A stretch of 64,000 nt of DNA from positions 423,178-487,177 of the forward strand of contig VXAI01000199.1 of the NCBI GenBank assembly GCA_013399305.1, read 5' to 3'. Below the pieces are notes generated by a model that searched no databases, was not told the DNA's origin, and saw nothing but the letters and a program-made list of their open reading frames with translations. Below, in pieces: positions 62,450 through 64,000 of this stretch (positions are counted from its first letter, which is position 1; each line of letters begins with the position of its first letter). Made by a program: the position numbers and the translations under genes. Source of the DNA: Rostratula benghalensis (taxonomy: Eukaryota; Chordata; Aves; Charadriiformes; Rostratulidae).

Positions 62450-63924
62450 CAAGATTGTTTTTCCCATGAATGATATCATCTCAGCCAAACCTGAAAAGCA
62501 CTGCGTGTTCTTCAGTTGTGGCAATGAGGGAGCAAGTATTTTCATTCTAAGTGCAAGGGAATGTCCATAGTCAATGTAATTGTCTTTGGGAATTATATAA
62601 GTTTCTGCAACTGAAGTCTCCAGAGCAGACTGAAAATCTTTTAATCTGAAGGAAGGAGACAGACAGCTTTTACCAGAGACTGAAATAGGAAAATTAACTT
62701 TTTAGGAGCGGAATCACAAAGCCACTTGAGTGGAAGAGAATACAAACAAAATAAATTACTAATTTTGTTTTAAATAAATAAAGCCACTGTTGGAAACAGA
62801 TAAGATGAATCAGGCTGTGGTGTTTTGGAGTGGTTTTGTGGGTTTTTTTTGTTTCTTTTTCAGAAATTCTTTGTGAGATTAACACAAAGCGTCTTTTCTC
62901 CTCTCACTTTTATTTGAGGTGGACCACACTTAAGTGTGCACTTGAGGTTGATTTGACATCAGAAGCAGTTCAGTGTGTGTAGTCCTCTGGAAAGAGCTAT
63001 GCTGAGACCTCATGAGATCCTATGGGCTCACAAGGCATTGCTTTTTTTCGCTGTATCTGCAGGGATGTCACCCAGTAGGGTCTTCATATATAAGAAAGAA
63101 AAATAAGCTTTTAAAATTTTAGTACTAGCTAGGCTGCTCTTCAGATAAAGCTTAAAAAAAAAATAAAAAAAATCACAGTGAATTTTATGTAGAGTGCATT
63201 GTTTGAATATGACTGTAACAAATAACATTTCACATTTAATAAGTACAGGCTAGTGCAAGGCCTTCGTGATTCTGCTGAGCTTTGCAGGCTATTCGGAATA
63301 ATGTTTCGCTGATCATCACATTTATCTAGTTCATCTGCCCTCTTATTGATTATTTTTTCCTTTCCTCTTGCATCAGGTTCTTTCTGCTGCTGTTGTAAGC
63401 TGCCTTGTAAATATAAATGCATGAAGAAATATCTGGCTCTTAGGGAAAAAAAAAGAGATTTACTTCCACTGAGGAGGTTAAACACTTATGTGTTACTCTT
63501 TCAGGGTGTAAAATTTTCAGGAAAAATAAAGGCAGTTTCCTCAGTCCTAATACAACATACGGGACATTATTACACTATGCAATAACAAGTGATAGTGCTA
63601 TTAGAAAATCAGGGGGCTTTTCCAAGCTCATTGTGGAAGGCTGCATGAGAGATGAGATGATTTTAAGAGAAAGGCATACAGTCCGGTTAGAAGATCAGAT
63701 GTACTACTCATTTTCCTGTGATTTCTTAGGTGAGTATTGTGTAGTCCAGAGAATTTACTGCTCTAATCTAAATTGTTTTATTAGAGAACCCACTCTTTTA
63801 ACATGACTAATGTTGCCATAGCCAAGCTATTTATTTTCTCTACTATGCCTTACTGCTTCTGTAGCTGTCGCTCCCCAGATCAGCAGATCTCAATGATATA
63901 CGTGTGATTTGAGGCAATAATTTC

Positions 63925-63955
63925 ATTTTTTTTTTCTTTTTTTTTTTTTTTTTTT
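63925..63955. repeat. poly(T) tract with one C
   Basis: Thirty-one bases that are all T except a single C at 63936. On the minus strand this is a poly-A-like run. No retrocopy body is recognised beside it. Confidence 0.9.
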
Positions 63956-64000
63956 GTAATGCAGTGCTCGGTGATCCAGAACACCTACAGTGTATATAAA

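Larger units (their letters stand above)
60109..64000. other. AT-rich non-coding stretch
   Basis: No gene recognised in the last 3.9 kb. It contains a 16-T run at 61281-61296, a pair of competing short hairpins at 62421-62449, and a 31-base T-rich run at 63925-63955. Open frames are short and without motifs. Confidence 0.55.

Noticed and set aside
1..64000. CRISPR array, tRNA genes, rRNA genes, bacterial operons or prophage
   Set aside because: No spaced direct repeats, no tRNA-like A/B boxes noticed, and the sequence is clearly animal nuclear DNA with CR1 elements.

Overview
This window looks like bird nuclear DNA. The diagnostic evidence is a set of CR1 (Chicken Repeat 1) LINE copies on both strands, several ending in the avian CR1 3' signature (tcatagaatcatagaat on the minus-strand copies; the matching tgattctgt form on the plus-strand copy). 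The rest is AT-rich, with poly-T/poly-A tracts and a few microsatellites. I see no intact host protein-coding gene, no tRNA or rRNA gene, no CRISPR array and no prokaryotic-style operon. The window is either a gene desert or the inside of a very long intron. The sequence alone does not give the species.

Layout, left to right. 1-3663: AT-rich unique DNA with a 26-T run and purine-rich stretches. 3664-4740: two plus-strand CR1 pieces that overlap in consensus position. 5384-5760: minus-strand CR1 3' end with an internal deletion. 8775-9759: minus-strand CR1 of a different 3'-end type, interrupted by a second short CR1 3' end. 9760-15074: unique AT-rich DNA. 15075-15705: a possible solo or partial LTR next to a 50-N gap. 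17195-17616: minus-strand segment resembling a 3'-terminal exon (short serine-rich reading frame, stop, AATAAA). 27430-28050: strongly decayed CR1, minus. 34786-37979: the longest element, a 5'-truncated plus-strand CR1 with the ORF1 esterase domain, broken ORF2 (endonuclease and reverse transcriptase) and the 3' end, with a 290-N gap over the RT catalytic core. 40126-40202: (AAGG)n. 44110-45803: minus-strand CR1 with RT remnants. 48697-49138: three almost identical copies of a 147-bp unit. 55778-56240: internally deleted minus-strand CR1. 59424-60108: a CR1 ORF2 linker fragment lacking both ends. The remainder is AT-rich non-coding DNA.

Functionally, the only recognisable proteins are those of CR1: an ORF1 product with an SGNH-type esterase domain, and an ORF2 product with an APE-type endonuclease and reverse transcriptase, which together drive target-primed retrotransposition. 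Every copy here is broken by truncation, stops, frameshifts, substituted catalytic residues or deletions, so none should be mobile. The most notable observations are the repeated internal deletions in CR1 copies of both orientations, the young-looking 147-bp triplication, and a few hairpins and exon-like segments needing outside data. I found no convincing previously undescribed biological system.
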